From NCBI GenBank assembly GCA_963082975.1, contig OY720347.1:47120655-47184654 (forward strand): DNA of 64,000 nucleotides, in the 5' to 3' direction. This DNA is from Labia minor (taxonomy: Eukaryota; Arthropoda; Insecta; Dermaptera; Spongiphoridae). The notes beneath the pieces were generated by a model. The model saw nothing but the letters and a program-made list of their open reading frames with translations. It made no database searches and was not told where the DNA came from. Positions 47,112-58,423 of this stretch are shown here, piece after piece. A program made the translations under genes and the position numbers. How positions within the stretch are numbered: position 1 is the first letter of the stretch; each line of letters starts with the position of its first letter.

Positions 47112-47475
47112 AAAAATCTGGGGTGTCTACACTCGACTAAATCGCAAATTTGAATTGAATTAATTAACATATATTATATTTAAATTAAATTTAATTAATT
47201 ATAAATTATAAATTAAAATTAATAAATATATATTAAACCAGCGCATGTTTGGGTCTTTGTTGATAGCACTACGTCATGTACTGGCGCTTGATTGCCAGTT
47301 AAAAAATTAATTCCGGTACTTTCAGCTATTCAATCAAGCTGAAATTCTATATAAAGCAGTTTTATAGAATTTTTAATCATGTGAAAAACTATCAAACCTA
47401 TATCTTCATTTTTACGGTCAGTTTAGAGGAGAAAATAATGAAAACGTGGTAGGTAATGACCCTCTTCCGGTTGTG
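47112..47475 (-). mobile_element. HINE-A, copy 5, 3' part only
   Basis: Reverse complement of the HINE-A 3' half, from near the GCGAT/CTAGTCGAG end (here AAATCGCAAATTTG and a weakened hairpin GTGTCTACACTC) to the GGTAATGACCCTCTTCCGG block. The 5' third is missing. It abuts the HINE-C fragment directly. Confidence 0.75.
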
Positions 47476-47581
47476 TCATTAATTCCTTCAAAATAAATAA
47501 TTTTGACCATGGAAAATATTATTCTTGATTAAATCAATTATAACCTCTAATTTTTTTTTCTAATCATTAATTTATCTAGAA

Positions 47582-47850
47582 CAGAGGTGGCCAACCCAAA
47601 TGATCTTGCGGGCCACTTTGGAAATGCATCATAACTTCGCGGGCCGCATATAAAATTATACATACCCATATTAGATTTAGACCCATTGTGGATATTGTTT
47701 GGTGTGACAAATTGAAAAATAATGAATTTTTATTATGTTTACTATTATTTTTAAATATAAACATATATAATATAATAATAATGATAAAAGTGTGATGAAT
47801 CGCGCGGGACGCAAAAATGTTTACGGCGGGCCGCGGCTTGGCCACCCCTG
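47582..47850. mobile_element. hAT-type MITE 4
   Basis: Ends CAGAGGTGGCCAACCC and TTGGCCACCCCTG form the TIRs, and ATCTAGAA flanks both sides (47574-47581, 47851-47858). GCGGGCC motifs lie inside both ends. The 89-codon minus-strand ORF (47576-47845) is a by-product of this element. It has no transposase. Confidence 0.93.
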
Positions 47851-47858
47851 ATCTAGAA

Positions 47859-50228
47859 TATATAGTAATTTATCTAGAATATATAGTAAGTAGATACTAT
47901 TTTTTTTTACCCTTCCATTTTCCCTTAGTCACTTTTCTCTGACTTGGTTTTGCTTAGAGATTACTCTGTCCTGGGCAATTAATTCTTGGGAAACTTCCTC
48001 TGGACTTCCTGTGGATTTGGTAAGGTACTAGCGAAGGAATGCCATTCATTTCCACAACGATATATTTAAGGAAGATATAACCATTATTAAAGCGTAGTAT
48101 TTACTATTTAATGTCTTTATTTTGTCTTTACAATATATTAAGAGTAGTATTTACTATTTAAAAGTATTTATTTTGTCTTTACAATATATTTAGAAAAAGA
48201 AAATTAGTAAAATTTTAAAAGATTTGATTTTTATTTTCTATTCTTTATTGTTATATATGTGTTGTTTAATTTAAGTTAATATATATTAGCTCATCTTCTA
48301 GTATATAATTTATGTTATCTCAGAATAAGTAATCTTTTCTGTTGGATATTGATCTCATCTTTCTTTCATTCACTCAGGTCAAAGCATTACCGGAGGTGAC
48401 TCCTGACTTGAATCCTACTTCCATATTTCATTTTGACAACTCTGTGTTATAATCGGTCAAATCTTCTGGCCTGTCGACAATTTGTTATCATCAACTCGAA
48501 AGAGAGAGAGAATGAGAGAGATGTAGGAAATATTAAATTCAAACTTTATTGATAAATCATCTGCTCTAAATTTGTAGAACTCCAAAGAGATTCGAACTTA
48601 GTATGTTTGCAACTATGTTTAATGACCAAATAACCTCTGAAACCAAACTAGAATTCAAACACTAACAAGAGGATGTAGAAGAGAAACCTTATCTTAGAAG
48701 AATTCATCAACCATCTTCTATGGTTTATGAATTTATTATTAATTATTCATTCATACTCATTTGATTTAGACGTTAGATTTCATTAGATTTAGTAGCTATT
48801 AATTATTTAAAATTTAGCAATAAAAATATAATCAAATAAAAGACGATCAATAAATATTTAACAAATATATAAATATACTTCATTTAGACCGATTATTTAA
48901 TTTATTAATAATTGAAATAATATATTAAATGATATTTAAATAATAAATTAAATTAAAAATGATTTTTTAATTTTAATAATATAATCATTATATTTTGATA
49001 TTTTAGTTTCTAATGTATTTAATTTTAAAAGTTTAAAAAAAATATTTTAAGAAAATAATTTAATTTTTACATGATTTGATTGAAATCAATTAATTTAAAA
49101 AAATTATTTGTAATAAATATCAAGATATAAATATCAAGATATATACAGTCAACATATATACAGTTATGTAAATAGATAAAATATGTTTTAATATTATTTT
49201 ATGGTGTGCACTATGTTTACGATCTTTTCTCAATTCGTTTGGGTCTATTTGGATGAAAATCTCTTTTCGAATAATATAAAATAAATTTGTAAGCCTTGGA
49301 AGATAAAAAGAAAAAAGTTATATATATTTGAATATAGTATAATCGATCAATTAATATATAGTTAATTGTATATTAGTAAAATTATTGGTTTAGTCAACAA
49401 ATTTATACATAATTTTTACATAGAATATATGAACTATATTTTTAATTATTCTTATATATTCCATTGAAAATATTTAATATAATTTCCATTCTTTCCATTC
49501 TTTAGTCTACTTTTACTGTGTCTTAAAACAATTACAACATATTTTATCTATAAAGATCAAACTGGGACAATAAAATTCCATTTATATATATTAAACACTT
49601 AAAATTAATATTTTAATAATAATAAAATAATATTATTTATAACAAAAAAATATTCAATTAAAATTTTAAAACATCGAAAGTTAAAATACACAATTTTCCT
49701 GACATATATGTATTGAAATGCTGATTCATGACATAATTTTTAAATTAAAAAAATTATTTAAAATCATCACAATTAGTAACGAATGTAATTGAACCAGTTT
49801 ATTTTATATATTATTTTATTTTATTTTATATATTTAAGTTATGGAATTTATCCTAAATTGGGACAACATTGTGAAAACTACCTACATATCTATACCTATC
49901 TATATGTAATAGATAAAACTCAACAAAGAAAAATTTTCGATTTAGGAATACTCAACAACTTCATAAGTACTTTCAGAAAGGTGATCTTAACTAAAAATTT
50001 TTCTAAAGGTATCAGAAATGATTATTAAAAAAAATAAAAAATATTGAAACTTTTTTATTTTATGTTCCTTGATTTATTAGTGCATATAACATTTTCACAC
50101 ATAGTAAATGAGTAACTTAATCAATTTATATTCATGTCTAACTTAATTTTCAACATGATTAAATATTCAAATTGGTAATTAGAAAGAAGTAATCTTTGAT
50201 TATTAAATAAAGCGGTATTAAATTTTAT
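47859..50228. other. A+T-rich DNA, no gene seen
   Basis: A slightly richer patch at 48340-48720 and a 79-codon ORF at 49789-50028 show no recognisable product. No repeat match was found. Confidence 0.55.
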
Positions 50229-50560
50229 GCGAATGAATTAACAAGTTAGCGAAGTCAGCAGGTGGTCCGAGAGCTCATGTATTCATCCATGTTACGAATC
50301 TACACCTCCACCTTAAATTGCCCCCCACTTATAGTAAAACCAACCAATCGCAACCCACTCTAGTGGTTGGTGGTGGTTGAGGTGCCAATTCCAACATAAT
50401 TGCGTTAAACTTACAACCACCATAGCGAAGGCATAAAAATAGGAAAGCCGATGCTTCTCGGGGGAGAAAACTTTCTCTTTTACTTTCATCTCTCATCCTT
50501 CTAACTTTCATTCTTAGCACATCAAGAGGTGAAAAGATGGCAGTCAAAGTACTTGTTATA
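50229..50560 (+). promoter_or_regulatory. Possible promoter and first exon
   Basis: A G+C-richer island contains CATAAAAATAGG (about 50431), a TATA-like box. About 30 bases further on is CTTCTCGGGG, and then a pyrimidine-rich leader runs to GAAAAGATGG at 50531-50540. The ATG is in a fair context and starts MAVK before a possible GTACTT donor. A TTTTCAG acceptor-like site follows at about 50648. Downstream exons could not be found and the donor is weak, so this is a hypothesis. The minus-strand 72-codon ORF here is ignored. Confidence 0.22.
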
Positions 50561-51382
50561 ACTTATTCTAAAGCTTTATTAAACTCCAAAATATGAATTG
50601 TAAAATAAGTTAAAATCCCATGAAATTCTTATAATTGATTTAAATCTTTTCAGGTGAAAAAAGACAGATCATTGTTTTTTTTTTTTTTTTTGTAATTTTG
50701 ATCGAAGGATTTTGATTTATTTTTCGAATGTGTACGCCAAACTTTTGTATTTATACAATAATTTTTTAAACGCTTGTTAGTGAATGAAAAACTCAATCAG
50801 ATGAGATAGAGTAATATTGTATTATTTATGCAATATATAAAACATTATTTTATTCACAAAAAACTTTATAACAATATAATTTAAATTGAATACGAAATAT
50901 TTTTTTAATTTTCTATAATTGAAAATATAATTTTAAGAAAAAGATTTTGCTGGTAATTGTTTACAAAACGGGTAGCTTCAGGGATATGGATGAATTTTAA
51001 AGAAATTTTTATTGTAAAATTCTTCTCGGTTTCCTCTAGTTTACGAGATAAACATTATTAAAATTTGCATATAAATCCATTGATATTCTATAAATTTAGC
51101 TGCCCTGTTTTATTCATTTGACCAGCATAGAGCTCCACTAATTTTTCATTTTTTTCAGTTCGGTTTGGATATATGAAAATTAAAAAAATAATTAATTAAA
51201 TAATTTTTCTATATGAATAATTCTAAGTGAATAATTAGTGAATTAATAAAACATTAAATATGGCTGCTCATTCATAACTATTTATCTGTCAAACTTTAAT
51301 AAATTTTATCTCATAAACTAGAAAAGACCGAGAAATATTACATAAGGAAAGTTTCTTTGGGATTAGTAATTCTTTTATTAGT
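50561..51382. other. A+T-rich DNA, no gene seen
   Basis: Contains a T run of about 18 at 50674-50691. Nothing else can be supported. Confidence 0.6.
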
Positions 51383-51386
51383 TTAA

Positions 51387-51469
51387 CACGTTCCTGCCGG
51401 CATGTACCACCGGTGGCTCATGCCGCCACATCAAATAAATAGACAAATTATGAAGCCGGCGGGAACGTG
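51387..51469. mobile_element. Tiny piggyBac-type MITE
   Basis: An 83-base element with ends CACGTTCCTGCCGGC and GCCGGCGGGAACGTG flanked by TTAA on both sides (51383-51386, 51470-51473). TTAA is the obligatory target of piggyBac transposases. CATG...ACCACCGGTGG palindromes fill much of the left half. It is too small to encode anything. Confidence 0.85.
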
Positions 51470-51473
51470 TTAA

Positions 51474-51995
51474 TTTGTATTTTTTATTCATGACAGGTTA
51501 TATTGGGATCTGTCAACAAAATTTATCATTTTCTCTCAATAAATTAAAATAAAATAAATTAAATCCTTATAATATAAAAATTAAAAAAACCTTTGAATTA
51601 ATGTCCTTATTATTATGGTTAATATTATTATTATTATTATATGATAGTATTAATTATACATTTGTCATTCTAATTAATATAATCATTAAAAATATTTTGT
51701 TATCTAAAAATCCTAATTTCAGTTTTTATTTTTTTACATTTTTGATTCATGTGAAAATAAGAAATTGATTTATTTAAATTATACTATGTACTATAAATTC
51801 GAACGATAAATATTCTCCATCTTACTCACTCATTCATAGATCTTTTGCGTGTTAACTAGAAAAAAAAAATTTACATTTCATATTTCACAGGTGTAGAGTA
51901 GTTAAAATATGTATCAAACGGCACTAATTTTCTCTCTAATATAGACCACGATAATTGAGAAGTAAATTTAGGGCATATTTTAAGAATCGCAGTAT
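51474..51995. other. A+T-rich DNA, no gene seen
   Basis: No supported feature. Confidence 0.6.
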
Positions 51996-52720
51996 AATTT
52001 ACTGTTGATTTGTTTGGAATGAAGTAAAAGAGAAGAGTTCATCTGTTATTCCTGGTTGTTAGAAGCGAGACAATCAATTGAAAATTTCAGAGATGACAAG
52101 AAATGGAAATCAATTTAAAAGCGAATGGAACTCATGAAAGGGGAGTTCTTGAGAGGAGAGTTAACGAAACTTTTGAAGGCAGAAACCCCCTCTGTTTTTT
52201 CTTCACTTAGCACCATCCCTTCCCCCCCACACTCTCTTTCTCTCTCTTCCCACCTTCCTTTTGATGAGTTCCCAGTGCAAACGAAGTTATTGACTTTGCG
52301 AGATTTGCCACTCTATTCAATTAAACTATTAAAATTTTAGAATTCACTGATTGCTTGCAAATAAATTGGCCTCAAATTCGATATGTATCCCCACTTCATT
52401 TACTGAACAAGGTACTAATCGCTATGCAGGGATGACGACCAATTTGTTCAATAATGATTAAATTGGATTTAACGGCGGCAATTAAATGAGAATTGAAAAG
52501 TGTTGGAATGAACAGCGGGAGCTGGTTAAACTCTCTAGAACGATCATTAAAATGTACATTAAATATTTGATTAAAATGAGATTTAAAAAGGTTCATTCAG
52601 GGGTAGAAAAAGAGCTTTTCAAGACACCTAATCGGAAATAAGAGGCGAGCGTGAGGGGGAGATAATTAGAATTTCAATTGCAAATTTGTATTGGAGAAAA
52701 CTTATCTTAAATACTATCAT
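51996..52720. other. Long unique stretch of intermediate composition
   Basis: About 700 bases less A+T-rich than the surroundings, with no copy in the window. It contains ORFs of 71 (52125-52340, plus) and 66 codons (52396-52596, minus) with no recognisable product, a purine-rich part (52000-52190), a pyrimidine-rich part (52190-52270) and homeodomain-type ATTA/TAATTAG sites near 52670. It might be a conserved noncoding element; this is inference from composition and uniqueness. Confidence 0.25.
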
Positions 52721-53113
52721 CGACACTCCCACTTCCCACTCATCAATATATGATAATATTAAAAAATTTATCTACTAATGATATATAAATAAATAAAATG
52801 AATAGTAGTAATTAATAATTTTGAAATACTAGGATATCATTTTCATCATTTGGATAAAAGGAGAAGAGAACTCATAAAATTTACCTCTTTATCTGGTATT
52901 TTATGAAATGATTTAAATTCAATTTATTTAATTGTTGTTAAAGATAAAGCCCTTAATAAAATGAAATATGAAGCTCTTGTAATAAAATTTCAAAAATAAC
53001 GATTTCCAAGAAAATTTTAAAAAGCAAAACGATAAGCTATTTTAATTGTCATATATATTTTCTATATTTTAACTTATTATATGTTCTGGAAAAAATGGTA
53101 TATGTATATCTTA

Positions 53114-53562
53114 TATGCGCCCCACGCTTTTTTGTTGGATGCACATCACATGAGGATTCTTCCGATTATTTCTTTCTTATTTGATCCATATTCTATGGGC
53201 TTGCAACTCCTTCGTTGGCTTTACTCTCTCACTTATGGATGAACTCTCTCCGTCCGATCTATGCCGAAGAATAACTTACTACCTTCCGCCCATCCAGGGA
53301 AAAACTCTTCCCCCCTCCGAAGTAGCCATTGGCTATCTTTCCATTACCCCTATCTTGCACACATGTGCCAATATAAAGAAACATGTCTTGTAATTTATTA
53401 TTATTTAAAAGTTTAATTCATGACAATAGTTTCTCTTCTTCAATCGAAAACCTTTCTTTAAATTGTTCACAGGACTTCGTCCCAGAACGTGAAGATGTAC
53501 TATAAATTTAAATTCTTTACCTACTACTTGTACTCATATGCGCCCACGCTTTTTTGCTGAGC
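53114..53562 (-). repeat. Repeat B, copy 3, between 25-base direct repeats
   Basis: The core 53165-53510 is the reverse complement of the repeat B sequence at 34830-35130 (GGGACGAAG, CGATTGAAGAAGAGAAACTA, ACACATGTGTGCAAGAT, TTCTTCGGCATAGATCGGAC). It is bracketed by near-identical direct repeats: TATGCGCCCCACGCTTTTTT at about 53115 and TATGCGCCCACGCTTTTTTG at about 53539. The 70-codon ORF at 53181-53393 is inside this repeat and is not regarded as a gene. Confidence 0.65.
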
Positions 53563-53570
53563 ATATGTAA

Positions 53571-54360
53571 ACGATAATATTCAAGGTTTAATTAATATTT
53601 TATTTTCTATTTTTTAGGGCAATTTTGATTAAAAAGCGTGTATATTAAAAGTTTTTTTATTCATTTATTATCTTTAACAAATTAGTCATATTTCGAACAT
53701 CTTTATATTATAATTAATCCATTATTTAAATATTTTGATTTAAAAAAAAACTAATAAATAAAGTATTAATAATCCTGTTCGTTTATTTAGCCATAATTAT
53801 TTCGACATAATTGCAAATTAATGTAAATGACTCTTAATGATCCTTAAATCAATCCATTCTATATATTCAATATATTAGTGGCAATAAATATTTAGAAATT
53901 TATTAACATACAAACTATTAAATATATATAATTTTGATATTTGAATAAAATATGTATGTATTCGCCTGATATTAAATTAATAATATAATTATAATTAATT
54001 CCAGAAGTAAATAATTAAAAGACCTAATAAACCACAATTAATTATTCAAGCCCTTTATTTACATCAGACCTATGGGAGATACTATTGAATTTTTTATATA
54101 TTAATACAAACTTTTCTATTTTAATAATTTTTTGAATAAAAATCAATATAATAATAATAATAATAATAATAATGTTAAATAAGTTATATTATCTTATAAT
54201 AATAATTAAAGATATTTTATTGTAGATAATATTCAATTTAATCTACATGATTTATTCCAAAAGTTTATATTAATTCACATAAAATGCAAATATTTTTTTT
54301 ATAATTTTTGGCAAATGATGCATTTAGATCAACCTTTACATTTTATAGTCTTATAGCAAA
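53571..54360. other. A+T-rich DNA, no gene seen
   Basis: An (AAT)n run lies at about 54149-54173. No supported gene. Confidence 0.6.
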
Positions 54361-54490
54361 CTAGCTGCTCAGAGCGCCTTCGGCACTCTTCACACAAGGT
54401 TTTCATCCATTTTGCTTCAATCAGTATATTACATAAAACATTCATTTCTTTTTGTTTTCTTATATAAAATATATTTTAATTTAATCTAAA

Positions 54491-54534
<44 letters not shown>

Positions 54535-54745
54535 TATTATTGGATATGTTATATCTATCTATCTATGTGGCTCAACGGTACTCGAAAGTTCTTGGCCGCA
54601 ACAATCTCCAATTGTCCCTATCCTGAGCCACATCCATCCAACTCCTACCCTGTCCCATCTCTCTTACGTCCCTTCCAACGCGTCCTTGGTCTTCCAAGCG
54701 GACGTTTTCCAATCGGTCTCCCCAGCAATATCTTTTATTATAACT
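54361..54745 (-). mobile_element. Helitron H1 3'-end fragment, with older LINE tail
   Basis: On the minus strand the 3' end is CGAAGGCGCTCTGAGCAGCT then AG, with T-equivalent flank at 54360. Further in are an (AT)n run (54498-54532), the GATAGATAGATA block and LINE tail sequence. The LINE tail here is more complete than in the full-length Helitrons: GKRPLGRPRTRWK, then SWMDVAQDRDNWR, where the other copies have lost about 30 bases. This suggests it descends from an earlier version. It lacks the 5' part and lacks the GGGGCTCCGCCCC block next to the hairpin. Confidence 0.8.
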
Positions 54746-55274
54746 GCAGTATATTCTACAAAATTATGGGATTCGGATGAATTACAATATAAAACGGATA
54801 AACTTTAAAATGCTATTTCTTTAATTTTTCATATTTGAAAAATAAATTTGTCAAAGGTGGATGAATCGATTTTTATGTCACTAATTTATGTTTATATGTA
54901 TTTTCTAATTTTAAAAGAAAATGTATGTAATCTGTTAATCTGTTAATCGTTTAAATCGAACTTACGAGAAAATTATGATTTTTTAAGTCAATTTTTATGA
55001 TTAAAAATATAGGAATATATTATGTATAAAATAATTAATTCTTTTTTTAAAAAAAGTGGACCTTTCCAAACCCGAATGATGAGTGAAATTAATTTTTAAT
55101 TGATTCATTCTGGTAATCTCTAAAATGCTATTCCTATAATTTTTCATATTTTGAAACATAAATTTGTCAAAGGTCAAAGGATGAAAAATTTTTTTAAGAT
55201 CTTTGAATTTAATGTCACTAATTTCTGATAATATTCTATTTTCATCAATTAATTAATTAATTAATCTAGATCAT
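54746..55274. other. A+T-rich DNA with a short local duplication
   Basis: Two similar segments (about 54805-54865 and 55115-55170), each with AAAATGCTATT...TAATTTTTCATATTT and AAATTTGTCAAAGGT, lie about 310 bases apart. No gene is visible. Confidence 0.5.
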
Positions 55275-55278
55275 TTTT

Positions 55279-55798
55279 ACCGACCGACGATAGGAAGGGA
55301 ATGTATTGTTTTCACACCATATTTCACATGTGGAGATTTTTACATATCTCCACGAATCATGCATTTTGTTAACCGAAAAAAGTACTTTTAGCATGATATC
55401 TGTCCGTCCGTCTTCCATTAGGCATATAGGCGTTTATAGCCTGAACGGCTCACGGATTTTGATAAAATTTTATATATTCACTTAATACATCAGTAACATT
55501 AATTTATTAATTTATTAATTTGGTTTATATCCGGAAACCGGAAGTGGTAGTTTACAAAGTATTAATTGTATATTCATTGTCGGAAAATATATCACCTAAA
55601 ATATAGTAGTAATTTTTAATTGAGTAATTAAACGAAAAATAAAAACCAATATAATATAATTTAGTAATTTTAATTTAAGTTTTAAAAATATTTATTTTTG
55701 ATGCTTTATATATACGAGTATATATATATATATATAATGTTGTTTGGAAATTAATTTATTTCAAATCGTCGGTCGGTTCTGTGCCTAGCCACAGCTTA
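55279..55798 (+). mobile_element. HINE-C (Helentron-like), copy 1, complete
   Basis: The 5' end is ACCGACCGACGATAGGAAGG. The 3' end has the complementary ATCGTCGGTCGGT (55765-55777) followed by the hairpin CTGTGCCTAGCCACAG (55779-55794) and CTTATT. A terminal inverted repeat at the 5' tip, its partner slightly inside the 3' tip, and a hairpin outside it are the hallmarks of Helentron-derived elements. The interior has CACATGTGGAGA/TCTCCACG, a CGTCCGTCC run and GGAAACCGGAAGTGG. No coding sequence. Confidence 0.8.
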
Positions 55799-57480
55799 TT
55801 TATTATTTATCTAATATTTATTATGAAAATTTTTTCTAAAAATACAAAATTTATATTCTATATTTCCATTGTTTTAAGAGTGAGGTCATTCATAAAAAGT
55901 TTATACAAACGGTTTTGTTGATTGTTCCAATCTTTTCAATATATTTAAATATAAAAAAAGACAATGTTATAAATAATGTGAAATTTAATTCTATTACTAT
56001 TTATATATTTTCATCAAATATAACTATTAATAGAATATTTAAAAATAAAACTATCGAAAAAATAAATGAAACTTAACTGCTGCCTAAAAGCTTATTGATC
56101 TTTAGGTCTAAATAAATATCAACCAAATTTTATTTCCGCTCCTATAAACTTTTATAACATCAATAGTATAAGAGAGTACAGAAAATATTTTTTTCAATAG
56201 TTACAAAATTCTTTATAAGCAAAATTTGTCAATTGCTTGTTAAAATGAGAGTAGATGGATTTGTTTCAATTGGAACAAATGAATTTTTAGCTCCAATTTT
56301 CAACAACAATGTACTTTTTGATTGTTCCATTTACTTTTTACTACACATTGCGTATGTGTTCATTATTCTCCGAGTAAGCTTCTATCGATTTTGACATAAG
56401 ATGAATTGTTGAAAGGGTTCGTCGTTATTATCATCCTCTCTTATCTTTTAATGGAGTTTAGTTAATTCTGTGTAAAGATCACTCCCTCCTCCATCCACTT
56501 CCACCCGTATATTCCTATCAATTGATTCGATCGGCAAGATAAACTAGAATTTATGGTTCAAGTTCATTTGCGAGAGCTTCCTTTTTGGACCAATCCTTCC
56601 TTATGAAACTTCCTCACACTCTGTTCTTTCTTTCTGACGTTTTTTTCACTTTCCCTTAGCCTATTTTGCCTAATAAACACCCACCTCATAAAATGAAAAC
56701 CGCTTCGTCTTTTTTATTTTTTTTTTTTTTTGTCTACCATCTCCAATATTTCCCCATTATTCTTCTCTTGTGAAAAATCATATTACAATATCCCGGCATA
56801 TTCATTAGATTTATATTTATGATACTAGTAGAGTATCTGTTTTGTCCTCAAGAAAATTTTAAATAAAATTGATGGAGCCGATACGAAAGCTTTAGAAAAT
56901 TTTTCTCTCTATATTTGGGGTGGCGTATGAACCTGTATGGGTAGAGTGCACTCTCCATATGTCACTTTGACCCTTTTTCATTTATCATTGATTGAAAATA
57001 TAGAAATAAAATATTTCTCTCTCGTTGACAAAACTTTTAAAAATATCTTTCCCAAAATAAATAAACATATCAAATATACTATATATTATTTTTGTATCGA
57101 TGGATGGATCGTATAATAATAATAACTTGTCAAAAACTACAATTTTTTTTTTAAACATACAATATATGGTAGTTTATTTATTTATATTATTGATATATAC
57201 ATATTTGAGTTTTATTGATCTTCAAGATATATGCCTCTTTTAACCAACCAGATATTTATATTTTATAAATAGAGAAAAATAATTACGAATATTTTAATTT
57301 ATTCTATACATAAATTTCCCCCTTCTCTTCTATATTATTTCCAATATCTCAAAAAGTATTTCTCGATAGTTTAATATTATTTCAAGGATTTAAATTATAT
57401 CGCTTATAATTTTATTATTTTTAGTTAATATTATTATCCATTTGTTTAATCAAACATATGATAAAAATACCAATCATTTT
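55799..57480. other. A+T-rich DNA; one intermediate patch at 56400-56700
   Basis: The patch at 56400-56700 has no copies here and no convincing ORF. The rest is A+T-rich with nothing recognisable. Confidence 0.5.
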
Positions 57481-57506
57481 CAATAAATCTTTGTTTTTTA
57501 TTTTTC

Positions 57507-58423
57507 AACATAATCTTCTTTTAACTTGACACATTTTTCTAAGCATTCTAATAAGAAGGATTTCAGAAGATTCGTTCTTCTTTAAAAATCCAATGTTTCA
57601 AAATTCAACTGTGCTTCTGTCTCTGGAGTGTAATATTGATTCCATGTCTCCTCCACTGTTATGTATCGACAGGATTTCGACGAAAGAGTTCTAAATCAGT
57701 CTCTGATTCGATCATACAATTACGTTTATTCTCTACGGAGAGCAAACGCGGCACCCTTGCCAAAATGTTTTTCAAATCCAATTTTTCGTGAAAAATTGAA
57801 AACACTGTACCTTGTAATATGCCTCAACTATTTTGGACCCTTTGATTCGTCGATCACTTAAAAGCATATCATGGATTTTGTCAATCATTTCGGAGAAAAA
57901 CATTTCCACTTTTCGAATCGAATGTTGTTCATCAATTATGTATGATGCAGGTATAAATCCATTTAGACAATGGTAAACTGTCACAAACAGAAACATACGA
58001 GAGTAGGTCAATAAGTTCGTAACTATCATCTGACTCCTATCCAAATGTGAACCAACAGGGTCTTTTAGTTTATGTTTGAAATCTATTAATAGTAGACTAC
58101 CTAGTGATTTGAGAAGAAAATGGGAAAAAGTGAATTTCTTTGAAAATCCATGAATTGGGATACGAAATGCTCCCTCATTCGCCCTATTCTTCGGATTTAG
58201 CCCCGAGTGACTATTTCTTGTTTTCAAACCTAAAGAAATGACTCGGTGGAAATAGATTTGACTCCGTCGAAGAAATCATCTCACAAACAAATATCTATTT
58301 TGATGTCCTTGACAAAAATTATTTTTGCCTTCGTATGTACCATGAACTTCTTCCAGCCAAGACCTCATTCGGTTTGAATTGACTTGTTTAATAACCCTAC
58401 GAAACTCGTTTTTTTCCATTTTT
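57507..58423 (-). pseudogene. mariner transposase, interrupted and internally deleted
   Basis: On the minus strand the protein starts MEKNEFRRVIKQVNSNRMRS near 58423, reaches EEVHGTY, and is interrupted by the insertion 57998-58333. It resumes with FSEMIDKIHDMLLSDRRIKG, KIVEA, a FTKNW/HEKL block, RVPRLLSVENKRNC, FRRNPVDT and then an ETWNQYYTPETEAQ block containing the first catalytic aspartate position (mutated to Glu in VEET). The catalytic middle is missing. The C-terminus reads CLEKCVKLKEDYVEK and a stop at about 57507. The text belongs to the mauritiana/mellifera-type mariners. There are several frameshifts. Terminal repeats of this outer element were not identified. Confidence 0.85.
57998..58333 (+). 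mobile_element. mariner-derived MITE inserted in the mariner above
   Basis: Left end CGAGAGTAGGTCAATAAGTT after TA (57996-57997) matches the family at 37951. The right end is eroded (GCCTTCG) before TA (58334-58335). The plus strand reads the C-terminal transposase block PYSSDLAPSDYFLF, followed by LGGNRFDSVEEIISQTN. Removing it and one TA joins the two halves of the outer mariner reading frame in order. Confidence 0.8.

Noticed and set aside
47576..47845. 89-codon minus-strand ORF
   Set aside because: It coincides with hAT MITE 4 from TIR to TIR, so it is not a gene.
57772..58227. 151-codon minus-strand ORF, the longest in the window
   Set aside because: Only its C-terminal half is mariner transposase; its N-terminal half is the antisense of the inserted MITE, so it is an accidental fusion across the insertion.
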